From: CAXBOO01 sp963977425
GTDB lineage: Bacteria; Bacteroidota; Bacteroidia; Flavobacteriales_D; Luteibaculaceae
Length of the DNA: 64,000 nucleotides
NCBI GenBank assembly: GCA_963977425.1
Contig: CAXBOO010000005.1
Coordinates: 124,001-188,000 of the forward strand
Reading direction: 5' to 3'
In this document: positions 44,491 to 51,374 of the stretch, in pieces
Layout: the number at the start of each line of letters is the position of its first letter
Position numbering within the stretch: the first letter of the stretch is position 1
The notes under the pieces: model-generated
The model's database searches: none
Seen by the model: only the letters and a program-made list of their open reading frames with translations
What the model was told of the DNA's origin: nothing
Position numbers and translations under genes: made by a program

Positions 44491-45533
44491 GATGTATAAA
44501 AAGTTTTGATTAAGGCTAAAAAAAGATTGTTTTCAGAAGGTTTTCCAATAGAAACTCTCAATGCATTAGGGTAATCGTTTTTCCGATTGCGAATGATGAC
44601 TTTATTGTTCTTTAAATAGGCATACAATTCCTCGCTTCTAGCACAAGAAAACAAAATAAAATTGGCTGATGTTGGAAATACTTTGGATATGTTTTCATTG
44701 CTTTTTAATGCCGATGATAGCCTTATTCTTTCTGATTTTATGGTGCTGATTGCATTCGAAGGAGTTCGATTTTTAAGATACTTTTCGGTTAATCTCAACA
44801 CCTCAGCATTCATATTGTAAGGCAATTTCACTTTATTCAACCATTCAATAATTTCAGGACTAGCAAATGCCATACCGACTCTCAAACCTGCCAAACCGTG
44901 AGCTTTAGAAAAAGTTTGAGTAATGACTAAGTTCGAAAACTCCGACAATCGATTGACCCATGATGCTTGATCAGAAAAATGAATGTAAGCTTCGTCCATA
45001 ACAACTATTCCACTGAATGATGCTAGAATTTGTTCAACATCATCCAATTTCAAATCGTTGCCCGTTGGGTTATTAGGAGAACACAAAAACAAAATCTTGC
45101 AATGGTTTGGCAATGCTTTTAAAGCTTCAACATTCAATTGAAATTCTTCAGTTAGCGGTACATCAATTACTTCGGCATTATGGCTATCAGCCAAAACTTT
45201 GTACATACCATAGGTAGGTGAGCACATTGCTACAGCATCTACCCCTGGTTCTATAAATACCCGAAACAACAAATCCAAAGCTTCATCGCTTCCATTCCCT
45301 ATAAATATTTGTGTTGACGAAATCGCAGAAAATTGTTCGCTTAAAATGCTTTTTAACTGCAACTGTTGTGGATCTGGATAGCGGTTGTACTGTTCATTGT
45401 ATTCGGTATTACCCAAATTATTTTCATTCGCATCCAACCAAATTCCATCGTCTGCCATAAACTCACTTCTAGCGGAACTGTATGCTTTTAGATTTAGAAT
45501 ATACGGTTTAACCAGTGTCTCAATTTTTTTCAT
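44487..45533 (-). CDS. hisC: Histidinol-phosphate aminotransferase
   Basis: 348 residues, fold-type I PLP enzyme. N-terminal IWLDANENNLGN, YNRYPDP, CSPNNPTGN (Asn155), MDEAYIHF and Schiff-base Lys210 in TQTFSKAHGLAGLRVG. It overlaps the hisD stop by 14 bases, indicating tight translational coupling. Confidence 0.96.
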   Translation of the reverse strand: MKKIETLVKPYILNLKAYSSARSEFMADDGIWLDANENNLGNTEYNEQYNRYPDPQQLQLKSILSEQFSAISSTQIFIGNGSDEALDLLFRVFIEPGVDAVAMCSPTYGMYKVLADSHNAEVIDVPLTEEFQLNVEALKALPNHCKILFLCSPNNPTGNDLKLDDVEQILASFSGIVVMDEAYIHFSDQASWVNRLSEFSNLVITQTFSKAHGLAGLRVGMAFASPEIIEWLNKVKLPYNMNAEVLRLTEKYLKNRTPSNAISTIKSERIRLSSALKSNENISKVFPTSANFILFSCARSEELYAYLKNNKVIIRNRKNDYPNALRVSIGKPSENNLFLALIKTFYTS

Positions 45534-46818
45534 CGAAAATGGCTTTTAATCTTAATGAAACTGCATTTTTGTGGGCGAACAACCCCTCGTTTTCTGCCAT
45601 TATCTCAATGGTTGCCCCCAAGTTTTGAATGCCTTGTTTTGTAATCTTTTGAAAAGTTATGCTTGTACAAAAACTCGCTAAATTCACTCCACTGTACATT
45701 TTAGCATAACCTGAAGTTGGAAGTGTATGATTGGTTCCACTGGCATAATCGCCTGCCGATTCTGGAGTGTAGTTGCCTAAAAAAACCGACCCTGCATTCT
45801 GAACTTCTGCCGTGTATTGTTCATCGTTTTCGGATGAAATAATAAGGTGCTCAGGCGCATATTCATTGATAAATTCCCAAGCCAAATTGATGTTACCAAT
45901 AACCAAAGCCTTACTGTTTTCTATCGCTTTTAAAGCCATCTCTTTCCTTGGCAATTGTTCAATTTGAGCGTCTAACTCTTTCAAACATGCATCGATAACT
46001 TTACGACATGTGCCTACCAAAACCACCTGGCTATCAGCACCATGTTCGGCTTGTGATAGTAAATCGGAAGCTACAAAAGCCGGAATGCACGTATCGTCAG
46101 CGAAAACCAAAACTTCTGAAGGACCAGCAGGCATATCGATAGCGCATCCTTGCAAAGACACCAATTCTTTTGCCTTGGTTACGAATTGGTTGCCCGGGCC
46201 AAATATTTTATAACACTTAGCAATACTTGTTGTACCATAAGCCATAGCACCTATAGCTTGAGCTCCACCAACTTTATAAATAGTTGAAATCCCGCATTTT
46301 TTTGCCGCATACAACATTGCAGGATGAATGTTCCCTTCTTTATTAGGTGGCGTGCACATTTGAACGCTTTTACAACCGGCTATTTGAGCTGGAATACCCA
46401 ACATCAACACTGTACTAAATAAGGGTGCGGTACCACCAGGTACATATAAACCAACACTATCGATGCCTCTTTGCTCTCTCCAACAAGTTACCCCACTATC
46501 TGTTTCAATAGGTGCAACACCCTCTTTTTGAGCAAAGTGAAAAGTGTAAATATTGTTATAAGCCTTATCAATTGCATCTTTCAATTCAGCGGAAATAGCT
46601 GCTTCAGCTTTTTCAAATTCAGAATTTGAAACGACAAAATCAAAGTTTGCATCAACTTGTTGAAATCGTTCATTGAATATTCTCAATGCCTCATCCCCAT
46701 TGATTTTTACTTCGTTCAATATTTCGCTTACAGTTTGATTCAAAGTAACTTTATCTTCTGAAGGGCGAAGACACAATGCATTCCACTGATTTTTATTAGG
46801 CTCGACAAATATTTTCAT
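45520..46818 (-). CDS. hisD: Histidinol dehydrogenase
   Basis: 432 residues, the normal length. Motifs include VGLYVPGGTAPLFSTVLMLGIPA, VGGAQAIGAMAYGT, IFGPGNQFVTKAK, the zinc-site region LLSQAEHGADSQ and the catalytic ENDEQYTAEV...YAPEHL part. It oxidises histidinol to histidine in two steps. Shares one base with hisG. Confidence 0.97.
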   Translation of the reverse strand: MKIFVEPNKNQWNALCLRPSEDKVTLNQTVSEILNEVKINGDEALRIFNERFQQVDANFDFVVSNSEFEKAEAAISAELKDAIDKAYNNIYTFHFAQKEGVAPIETDSGVTCWREQRGIDSVGLYVPGGTAPLFSTVLMLGIPAQIAGCKSVQMCTPPNKEGNIHPAMLYAAKKCGISTIYKVGGAQAIGAMAYGTTSIAKCYKIFGPGNQFVTKAKELVSLQGCAIDMPAGPSEVLVFADDTCIPAFVASDLLSQAEHGADSQVVLVGTCRKVIDACLKELDAQIEQLPRKEMALKAIENSKALVIGNINLAWEFINEYAPEHLIISSENDEQYTAEVQNAGSVFLGNYTPESAGDYASGTNHTLPTSGYAKMYSGVNLASFCTSITFQKITKQGIQNLGATIEIMAENEGLFAHKNAVSLRLKAIFDEKN

Positions 46819-47669
46819 TACGCAAACATTTTATCAATCGGAATAGTCAATATACCTTCGGCTCCAGCTTTACGGAGTGCGCCAATAATTTCCCAAAATC
46901 TTTTTTCAGGTATCACAGAGTGTACCGAGCTCCAGTTTTCTCTAGACAATGGCATTATGGTTGGCGAATTCAATCCTGGTAATAATTCAGTAATAGCATC
47001 GAGTTTTTCGTTAGGAGCATTCAATAAAATATATTGATTTTCCTGAGCTCTATTAACCGACTCTATTCTAAAAAGAATTTCCTCTAACAAGTTTTCTTCC
47101 TTATCGCCTAAAGCATTGTTAGCAATAAGAACGGCTTCAGATTCCATTAATGTACAGACCTCTTTTAAGCCATTCATTGTAAGCGTAGATCCGGTACTTA
47201 CGATATCAAAAACGGCATCAGCAACGCCCAAACTAGGTGCCACTTCAACACTACCACTGATATCAAATATATCGGCTGTTATGTTTTGCTTGGCCAATTC
47301 GGCTTTTAGAATATTTGGATACGAAGTAGCAATGCTTTTACCTTGAAAAAAATCTATGCCAGAATACTCTATATTTTTTGGAATAGCCAATGACAATCGG
47401 CATTTCCCAAAACCTAAACGACGTTTAACAACTACATCTACACCCGATTCTAGCAATACATTTTCACCGACAACACCAATATCTACAACCCCTTTCTCTA
47501 CATAACCAGGAATATCATCATCTCTTAGGAATAAGGTTTCCAGAGGGAAATTTGTTGATGAAGCTCTCAGTTTGCTTACACCGGTTGATAGTTTAATGCT
47601 TGCTTTTTGTAAAAGATCTAGAGACTTTTCGCTGAGTCTTCCGCCTTTTTGTAAACCTATTTTTATCAT
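46818..47669 (-). CDS. hisG: ATP phosphoribosyltransferase, long form
   Basis: 283 residues: the long form with a C-terminal ACT-like regulatory domain (~210-283, LLNAPNEKLDAITELLPGL, EKRFWEIIGALRKAGAEGIL), so no HisZ is needed and feedback by histidine is expected. Motifs: GLQKGGRLSEKSLDLL, GVVDIGVVGENVL and FDIVSTGSTLTMNGL. It commits ATP and PRPP to histidine synthesis. It is the first structural gene after the attenuator. Confidence 0.97.
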   Translation of the reverse strand: MIKIGLQKGGRLSEKSLDLLQKASIKLSTGVSKLRASSTNFPLETLFLRDDDIPGYVEKGVVDIGVVGENVLLESGVDVVVKRRLGFGKCRLSLAIPKNIEYSGIDFFQGKSIATSYPNILKAELAKQNITADIFDISGSVEVAPSLGVADAVFDIVSTGSTLTMNGLKEVCTLMESEAVLIANNALGDKEENLLEEILFRIESVNRAQENQYILLNAPNEKLDAITELLPGLNSPTIMPLSRENWSSVHSVIPEKRFWEIIGALRKAGAEGILTIPIDKMFA

Positions 47670-47696
47670 TTTCTGTTTCTATTTTAATTTTTGGCC

Positions 47697-47729
47697 AAAA
47701 AAAAAGACCCTTCGTTTCCGAAGGGTCTT
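47697..47729 (-). terminator. Rho-independent attenuator terminator of the his operon
   Basis: Read on the minus strand: an 11-bp perfect stem AAGACCCTTCG / CGAAGGGTCTT with a GAAA tetraloop and nine U, ending about 28 bases upstream of hisG and 32 bases after the leader-peptide stop. It terminates before any his gene, the arrangement of a transcription attenuator. Confidence 0.9.
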
Positions 47730-47773
47730 TCTTGAATATTTAAAATACATCAATACAACTCTACATCCGGAAA
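47715..47773 (-). promoter_or_regulatory. Candidate antiterminator pairing in the his leader
   Basis: On the minus-strand RNA, UUUCCGGA within the last codons of the leader ORF (47766-47773) can pair over 8 bases (one G-U) with UUCGGAAA, which spans the loop side of the terminator's 5' arm and its loop (47715-47722). The two structures exclude each other. A ribosome stalled at the His codons leaves this segment free; one that reaches the stop covers it. Confidence 0.6.
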
Positions 47774-47817
47774 AATAACCGCGATTTTGAATGATGTATG
47801 TGATGTGTGTTTTTCAT
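47761..47817 (-). CDS. hisL: his operon leader peptide (18 residues, His-rich)
   Basis: An 18-codon ORF on the minus strand, MKNTHHIHHSKSRLFFRM then TAG, with four His codons at positions 5, 6, 8 and 9 (47791-47805). It begins ~5 bases after the expected transcription start and ends 32 bases before the attenuator terminator of the hisGDCBHAFI operon. The His density, short length and context are those of an attenuation leader peptide: low charged tRNA-His stalls the ribosome here and prevents termination. Confidence 0.92.
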   Translation of the reverse strand: MKNTHHIHHSKSRLFFRM

Positions 47818-47827
47818 TTTTGCGCTA

Positions 47828-47835
47828 CAAACGTA
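47828..47835 (-). promoter_or_regulatory. -7 box (TACGTTTG) of the his operon
   Basis: Exact TAnnTTTG on the minus strand, 10 bases upstream of the hisL ATG. It lies immediately after the stop codon (47840-47842) of the upstream gene on the same strand; a weak -33 (TTTAC) falls inside that gene's end. Confidence 0.65.
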
Positions 47836-47839
47836 GTAA

Positions 47840-48409
47840 TTATTTTGCTTGTAAAGAATAAATATATCGTCTTCCGTCTTTTCTCGCGTTAATTAGGCCT
47901 TTACGATACATACTAGAAGTTCCTATAGCTACTGATCTTTCAACTTTTACGGTTGGCTCTGAAGGCTCCAATTCTTTGATACGATCCATCAACTCTTGTG
48001 AACTTCTTTCACCTTCTTTCAAAAGTAAATAAGCGATTTTTTTGGTGTAACTTTTATTGGTTTTATATGTTTTACCCAATTTAACTGGACGCGTTCCTTT
48101 TCCTTTTTTATCATTTGAGGGACGTACTTCCCAGTTTATAACTGAAGGGCCTACAATTTTTATTGCTTTAGCAACTTTTTTATCTGCAGATTCTACTCGT
48201 GCGGATACTGGTTCAACAGCAGGTACATGAGTAGGAGTATTTTCAACTATCGTTTCAATTCTAGCTTCATTTACTGCTGATGATGGTTCTACAGCTGCAC
48301 TGTTGAAAGCACCTTCAATAGTAGAAATAGCCATTCTTAAAGCTTCTAGTTGCCCTTCAACTTTCTTTTCTTGGAACTTTAAATATTGTAATATCTCCTG
48401 ATTGTTCAT
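47840..48409 (-). CDS. Hypothetical protein with winged-helix-like C-terminal domain
   Basis: 189 residues from the ATG at 48409 (the frame opens at 48433). An N-terminal coiled-coil-like helix (NNQEILQYLKFQEKKVEGQLEALRMAI), a Ser/Val/Glu-rich middle (~45-90), a basic segment and a C-terminal ~70-residue domain (YTKKIAYLLLKEGERSSQELMDRI...SMYRKGLINARKDGRRYIYSL) with the order of a winged helix (helix, helix, recognition-like helix, beta wing). It may bind DNA; no family is recognised. It lies just upstream of the his leader on the same strand. Confidence 0.6.
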   Translation of the reverse strand: MNNQEILQYLKFQEKKVEGQLEALRMAISTIEGAFNSAAVEPSSAVNEARIETIVENTPTHVPAVEPVSARVESADKKVAKAIKIVGPSVINWEVRPSNDKKGKGTRPVKLGKTYKTNKSYTKKIAYLLLKEGERSSQELMDRIKELEPSEPTVKVERSVAIGTSSMYRKGLINARKDGRRYIYSLQAK

Positions 48410-48548
48410 TCTGTTTTTTTTGCAAAGCAACAAAATATTTATTAGTTGAACTAAACTTTACAAAAATTAAAGATCAGAAACGTTTGATTTTCAGAGCATT
48501 TAACAACATTTACAATTCACTAAAAATGAATTGATATAAAAAACTATG

Positions 48549-49916
48549 CTATTGAAAGAATGAAAGTAAATCTTTATGAGGAATTTCAGATTGCTCACCC
48601 GTTGCCATATTTTTCACAGTAAAGATTTTCTTCTCAAGTTCGGAATCGCCCATTAATGCTACAAAAGCAACTTGCTTATCGTTAGCATACTTCATTTGCT
48701 TTTTCATCTTCACGGCTTCTGGATATACTTCAGCACTAATTCCAGCACTTCGCAAAGCATTTAAATGTGGCATGATTACAGACAAGTAATTGTCTTCAAA
48801 TAAAGGAAACAATACATGAGTAGATACTTGTAAGTCTTTTGGAAATAAATCCAATTCTTCTAACACATCATATATTCTATCGGCTCCGAAAGAAATACCA
48901 ATTCCAGGCACATCTGGCAATCCGAAAATACCAGTTAAATTATTGTAACGACCACCACCACATATACTACCCACACTAGCATTCAAAACTTTCACTTCAA
49001 AAATAGCGCCTGTATAATACTCTAGACCTCTAGCTAAAGTTAAATCCAGTTCAACCGAATTCATATCAATATCAGCATGCTTTAAATTAGAAAAAACAAA
49101 GTCGAGCTCTGACAAACCTTCATTGGCTAAAGCATTATCTCCAAAGAATTTTTTAAGCGCCTCAAAACGAGCAGAAAAATCTCCAGATATGGACAAGTAT
49201 TCTTTCACTAACGCGCAATCGCTTGGTGTAAAATCTGCCTTTACAAGCTCTTCTATCACTTTATCTAAACCAATTTTATCCAGTTTATCAATTGCGACTG
49301 TTAACGGTATAAGCTTATCTGTGTTCGATAGTTTTTCAGCAAGAGCACTCAACAATTTTCGGTTGTTAATCTTTATAACAAAACCCGGAATCTTTAAATC
49401 GGTCAACGCTTTATAATACAATTGAACCAATTCTACTTCCATAAAAAGGGAATCCGAACCAACCACATCTGCATCGCACTGATAAAACTCTCTATATCGT
49501 CCTTTCTGCGGTCTATCTGCACGCCAAACAGGCTGTATTTGATAGCGTTTGAAAGGAAATGTAATCTCGTTTCTATTGTTTACAACAAACCGAGCAAAAG
49601 GCACAGTAAGGTCGTAACGAAGTGCTTTTTCAGTAAATTTATGGCCCAGTTTTGTAGATGGTAATACATCGTATTCTTCTGTAGACACCGTTTTCTTGAA
49701 ATCGCCTGAATTCAATATTTTGAAAATCAATCGATCACCCTCTTCACCATACTTCCCCGTAAGCGTAGTAAGATCTTCCATAGCAGGGGTTTCAATTGGC
49801 TGAAAACCGAAAGTCTTAAAATGCTTTTCTAGTGTATTGAATATGTATTTACGTTTTAAACTTTGTTCGGGTAAAAAATCTCTCGTTCCTTTTACCACCT
49901 TAGGTTTTACGCTCAT
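48549..49916 (-). CDS. hisS: Histidyl-tRNA synthetase
   Basis: 455 residues, class II synthetase. Motif 1 around KRKYIFNTLEKHFKTFGFQPIETPAMED, motif 2 FKRYQIQPVWRADRPQKGRYREFYQCDAD, the His-binding LARGLEYYTGAIFEV and motif 3 GIGISFGADRIYDVL, then an anticodon-binding domain (THVLFPLFEDNYL...). It charges tRNA-His, also in this window, and so sets the level sensed by the hisL attenuator 0.7 kb away. It lies 34 bases behind rimK on the same strand and may be cotranscribed. Confidence 0.97.
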   Translation of the reverse strand: MSVKPKVVKGTRDFLPEQSLKRKYIFNTLEKHFKTFGFQPIETPAMEDLTTLTGKYGEEGDRLIFKILNSGDFKKTVSTEEYDVLPSTKLGHKFTEKALRYDLTVPFARFVVNNRNEITFPFKRYQIQPVWRADRPQKGRYREFYQCDADVVGSDSLFMEVELVQLYYKALTDLKIPGFVIKINNRKLLSALAEKLSNTDKLIPLTVAIDKLDKIGLDKVIEELVKADFTPSDCALVKEYLSISGDFSARFEALKKFFGDNALANEGLSELDFVFSNLKHADIDMNSVELDLTLARGLEYYTGAIFEVKVLNASVGSICGGGRYNNLTGIFGLPDVPGIGISFGADRIYDVLEELDLFPKDLQVSTHVLFPLFEDNYLSVIMPHLNALRSAGISAEVYPEAVKMKKQMKYANDKQVAFVALMGDSELEKKIFTVKNMATGEQSEIPHKDLLSFFQ

Positions 49917-49950
49917 TATATGTATCTGAATTATTAAAAATAAAAAAGGG

Positions 49951-50856
49951 TTAAGCGCCTACTTTATCTCTGGTTTTACTCATTGGTTTCTCTTTGCAAA
50001 GGTCTTCAATTATTTTGCCTGCAATATCCAATTTGGTCGCATTTTCAATTCCTTCTAAGCCAGGCGATGAATTTACTTCCAAAACCAATGGTCCACGATC
50101 GGATTGTAGCATGTCTACTCCGGCAACATTTAGCCCCATAGCCTTTGCTGCCAATACAGCCGTATTTTTCTCAGCCTTATTTAGTTTTATCATTTTGGCA
50201 CTACCACCTCTGTGCAAGTTGCTTCTGAAATCTCCTTCTGCTCCTTGACGTTTCATAGCTCCTACGACTTTACCATTTACAACTAACGCTCTAATATCAG
50301 AACCTCCAGCTTCTTTGATGAATTCTTGAAGCAACACAAATGTTTTCATGCCATAAAATGCTTCTACAACACTTTTTGCTGCTTTAGCTGTTTCAGCCAA
50401 AACCACACCTATACCTTGTGTACCTTCAAGTAATTTTATCACAAGCGGAGCTCCACCCACTTCTTTAATTACGCTATCTACGTTTTTAGAGTGGTTGGAT
50501 ATAACCGTTTTAGGAATAGCAATTTGATGGCTACTGAAAATTTGCATACTTCTCAGTTTGTCACGAGAACGAGCAATTGCTAACGAGGAGTTGGCTGTTC
50601 TAGCACCCATCATTTCGAATTGACGTACAACAGCAGTTCCATAAAAAGTTACAGAGCTTCCGATTCTGGGAATTACAGCGTCTACACCTTCTAATTTTTT
50701 TCCTTTGTAAATAATATGAGGGTTACCAGCCTCATTCACCAAATTACAACTTAAGTGATCTATTACCAAAGCCTCATGGCCTTGTTTTTCAGCTGCCTCA
50801 ACCAATCTTTTGGTACTATACAGATTTGGGTTACGCGACAGTATTACGATTTTCAT
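49951..50856 (-). CDS. rimK: ATP-grasp ligase, RimK (S6 glutamylation) family
   Basis: 301 residues (E. coli RimK 300) with the ATP-grasp parts in order: MKIVILSRNPNLYSTKRLVEAAE, IPRIGSSVTFYGTAVVRQFE, LLEGTQGIGVVLAE, LLQEFIKEAGGSDIRALVV, metal-binding VDMLQSDRGPLVLEVNSSPGLEG. RimK adds glutamates to the C terminus of S6; it may have another target here. It starts 11 bases after a small aspartyl-protease-like gene, a pairing seen in other Bacteroidota and proteobacteria. Confidence 0.92.
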   Translation of the reverse strand: MKIVILSRNPNLYSTKRLVEAAEKQGHEALVIDHLSCNLVNEAGNPHIIYKGKKLEGVDAVIPRIGSSVTFYGTAVVRQFEMMGARTANSSLAIARSRDKLRSMQIFSSHQIAIPKTVISNHSKNVDSVIKEVGGAPLVIKLLEGTQGIGVVLAETAKAAKSVVEAFYGMKTFVLLQEFIKEAGGSDIRALVVNGKVVGAMKRQGAEGDFRSNLHRGGSAKMIKLNKAEKNTAVLAAKAMGLNVAGVDMLQSDRGPLVLEVNSSPGLEGIENATKLDIAGKIIEDLCKEKPMSKTRDKVGA

Positions 50857-50867
50857 AATTTGGTTTC

Positions 50868-51278
50868 TTAGAGGTTTAGTGATATGTTCTTTAGTGATAC
50901 ATCCACTAAAAATCTATTTCTTAAAAAATTCTTCCCTAACAAAATAGGGTATTTCATTTTTTGTCTATTGGTTAAAGAAAATGATGTTTTATACCTTTTC
51001 CCTAAAACGGAAACAAGCAATTTCACTTTAAAACGTTTTTGCGTTTCACCATTGCTGCTTTTCACTTGCACGGTATCAAAGTCTTTAAATTCTACAAAAG
51101 GGCCTTTTAATATTCGGCAACGTAAAATTTTCTCACCATCTTTTTCAATAATCTTAATGCGTGTAGCATGGACAGAGTTTCTGTCGGCACCAGTATCTAC
51201 TTTAGCTGGTACGCTTATCTCATAATCGGGAAACTCAACGAATTCCGCACGACCAATAATTCCTTTCTTCGAAGTCAT
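50868..51278 (-). CDS. Retropepsin-like 'ATP-dependent zinc protease' (RimK-associated)
   Basis: 136 residues with the aspartyl-protease-like motif AKVDTGADRNSVHA (D28-T-G-A-D32) and a second strand motif PILLGKNFL, the COG4067 family. Despite its common name, the fold is retropepsin-like with a single-domain length, so it would act as a homodimer. It is encoded 11 bases upstream of rimK and has a consensus promoter element. It might trim or regulate peptide tails made by RimK; that is inference from the operon. Confidence 0.88.
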   Translation of the reverse strand: MTSKKGIIGRAEFVEFPDYEISVPAKVDTGADRNSVHATRIKIIEKDGEKILRCRILKGPFVEFKDFDTVQVKSSNGETQKRFKVKLLVSVLGKRYKTSFSLTNRQKMKYPILLGKNFLRNRFLVDVSLKNISLNL

Positions 51279-51294
51279 TTTCCGTATTCCATAC

Positions 51295-51302
51295 CAAACT
51301 TA
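51295..51302 (-). promoter_or_regulatory. Putative -7 box (TAAGTTTG) of protease-rimK(-hisS)
   Basis: Exact TAnnTTTG on the minus strand 17 bases upstream of the protease gene start. Confidence 0.45.
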
Positions 51303-51374
51303 ATTAAAAGAGCAATTAACTATATTCGCATTTCGTGAGAAAATTCATTTCAAGCGGTATTTAACGTTTACATT

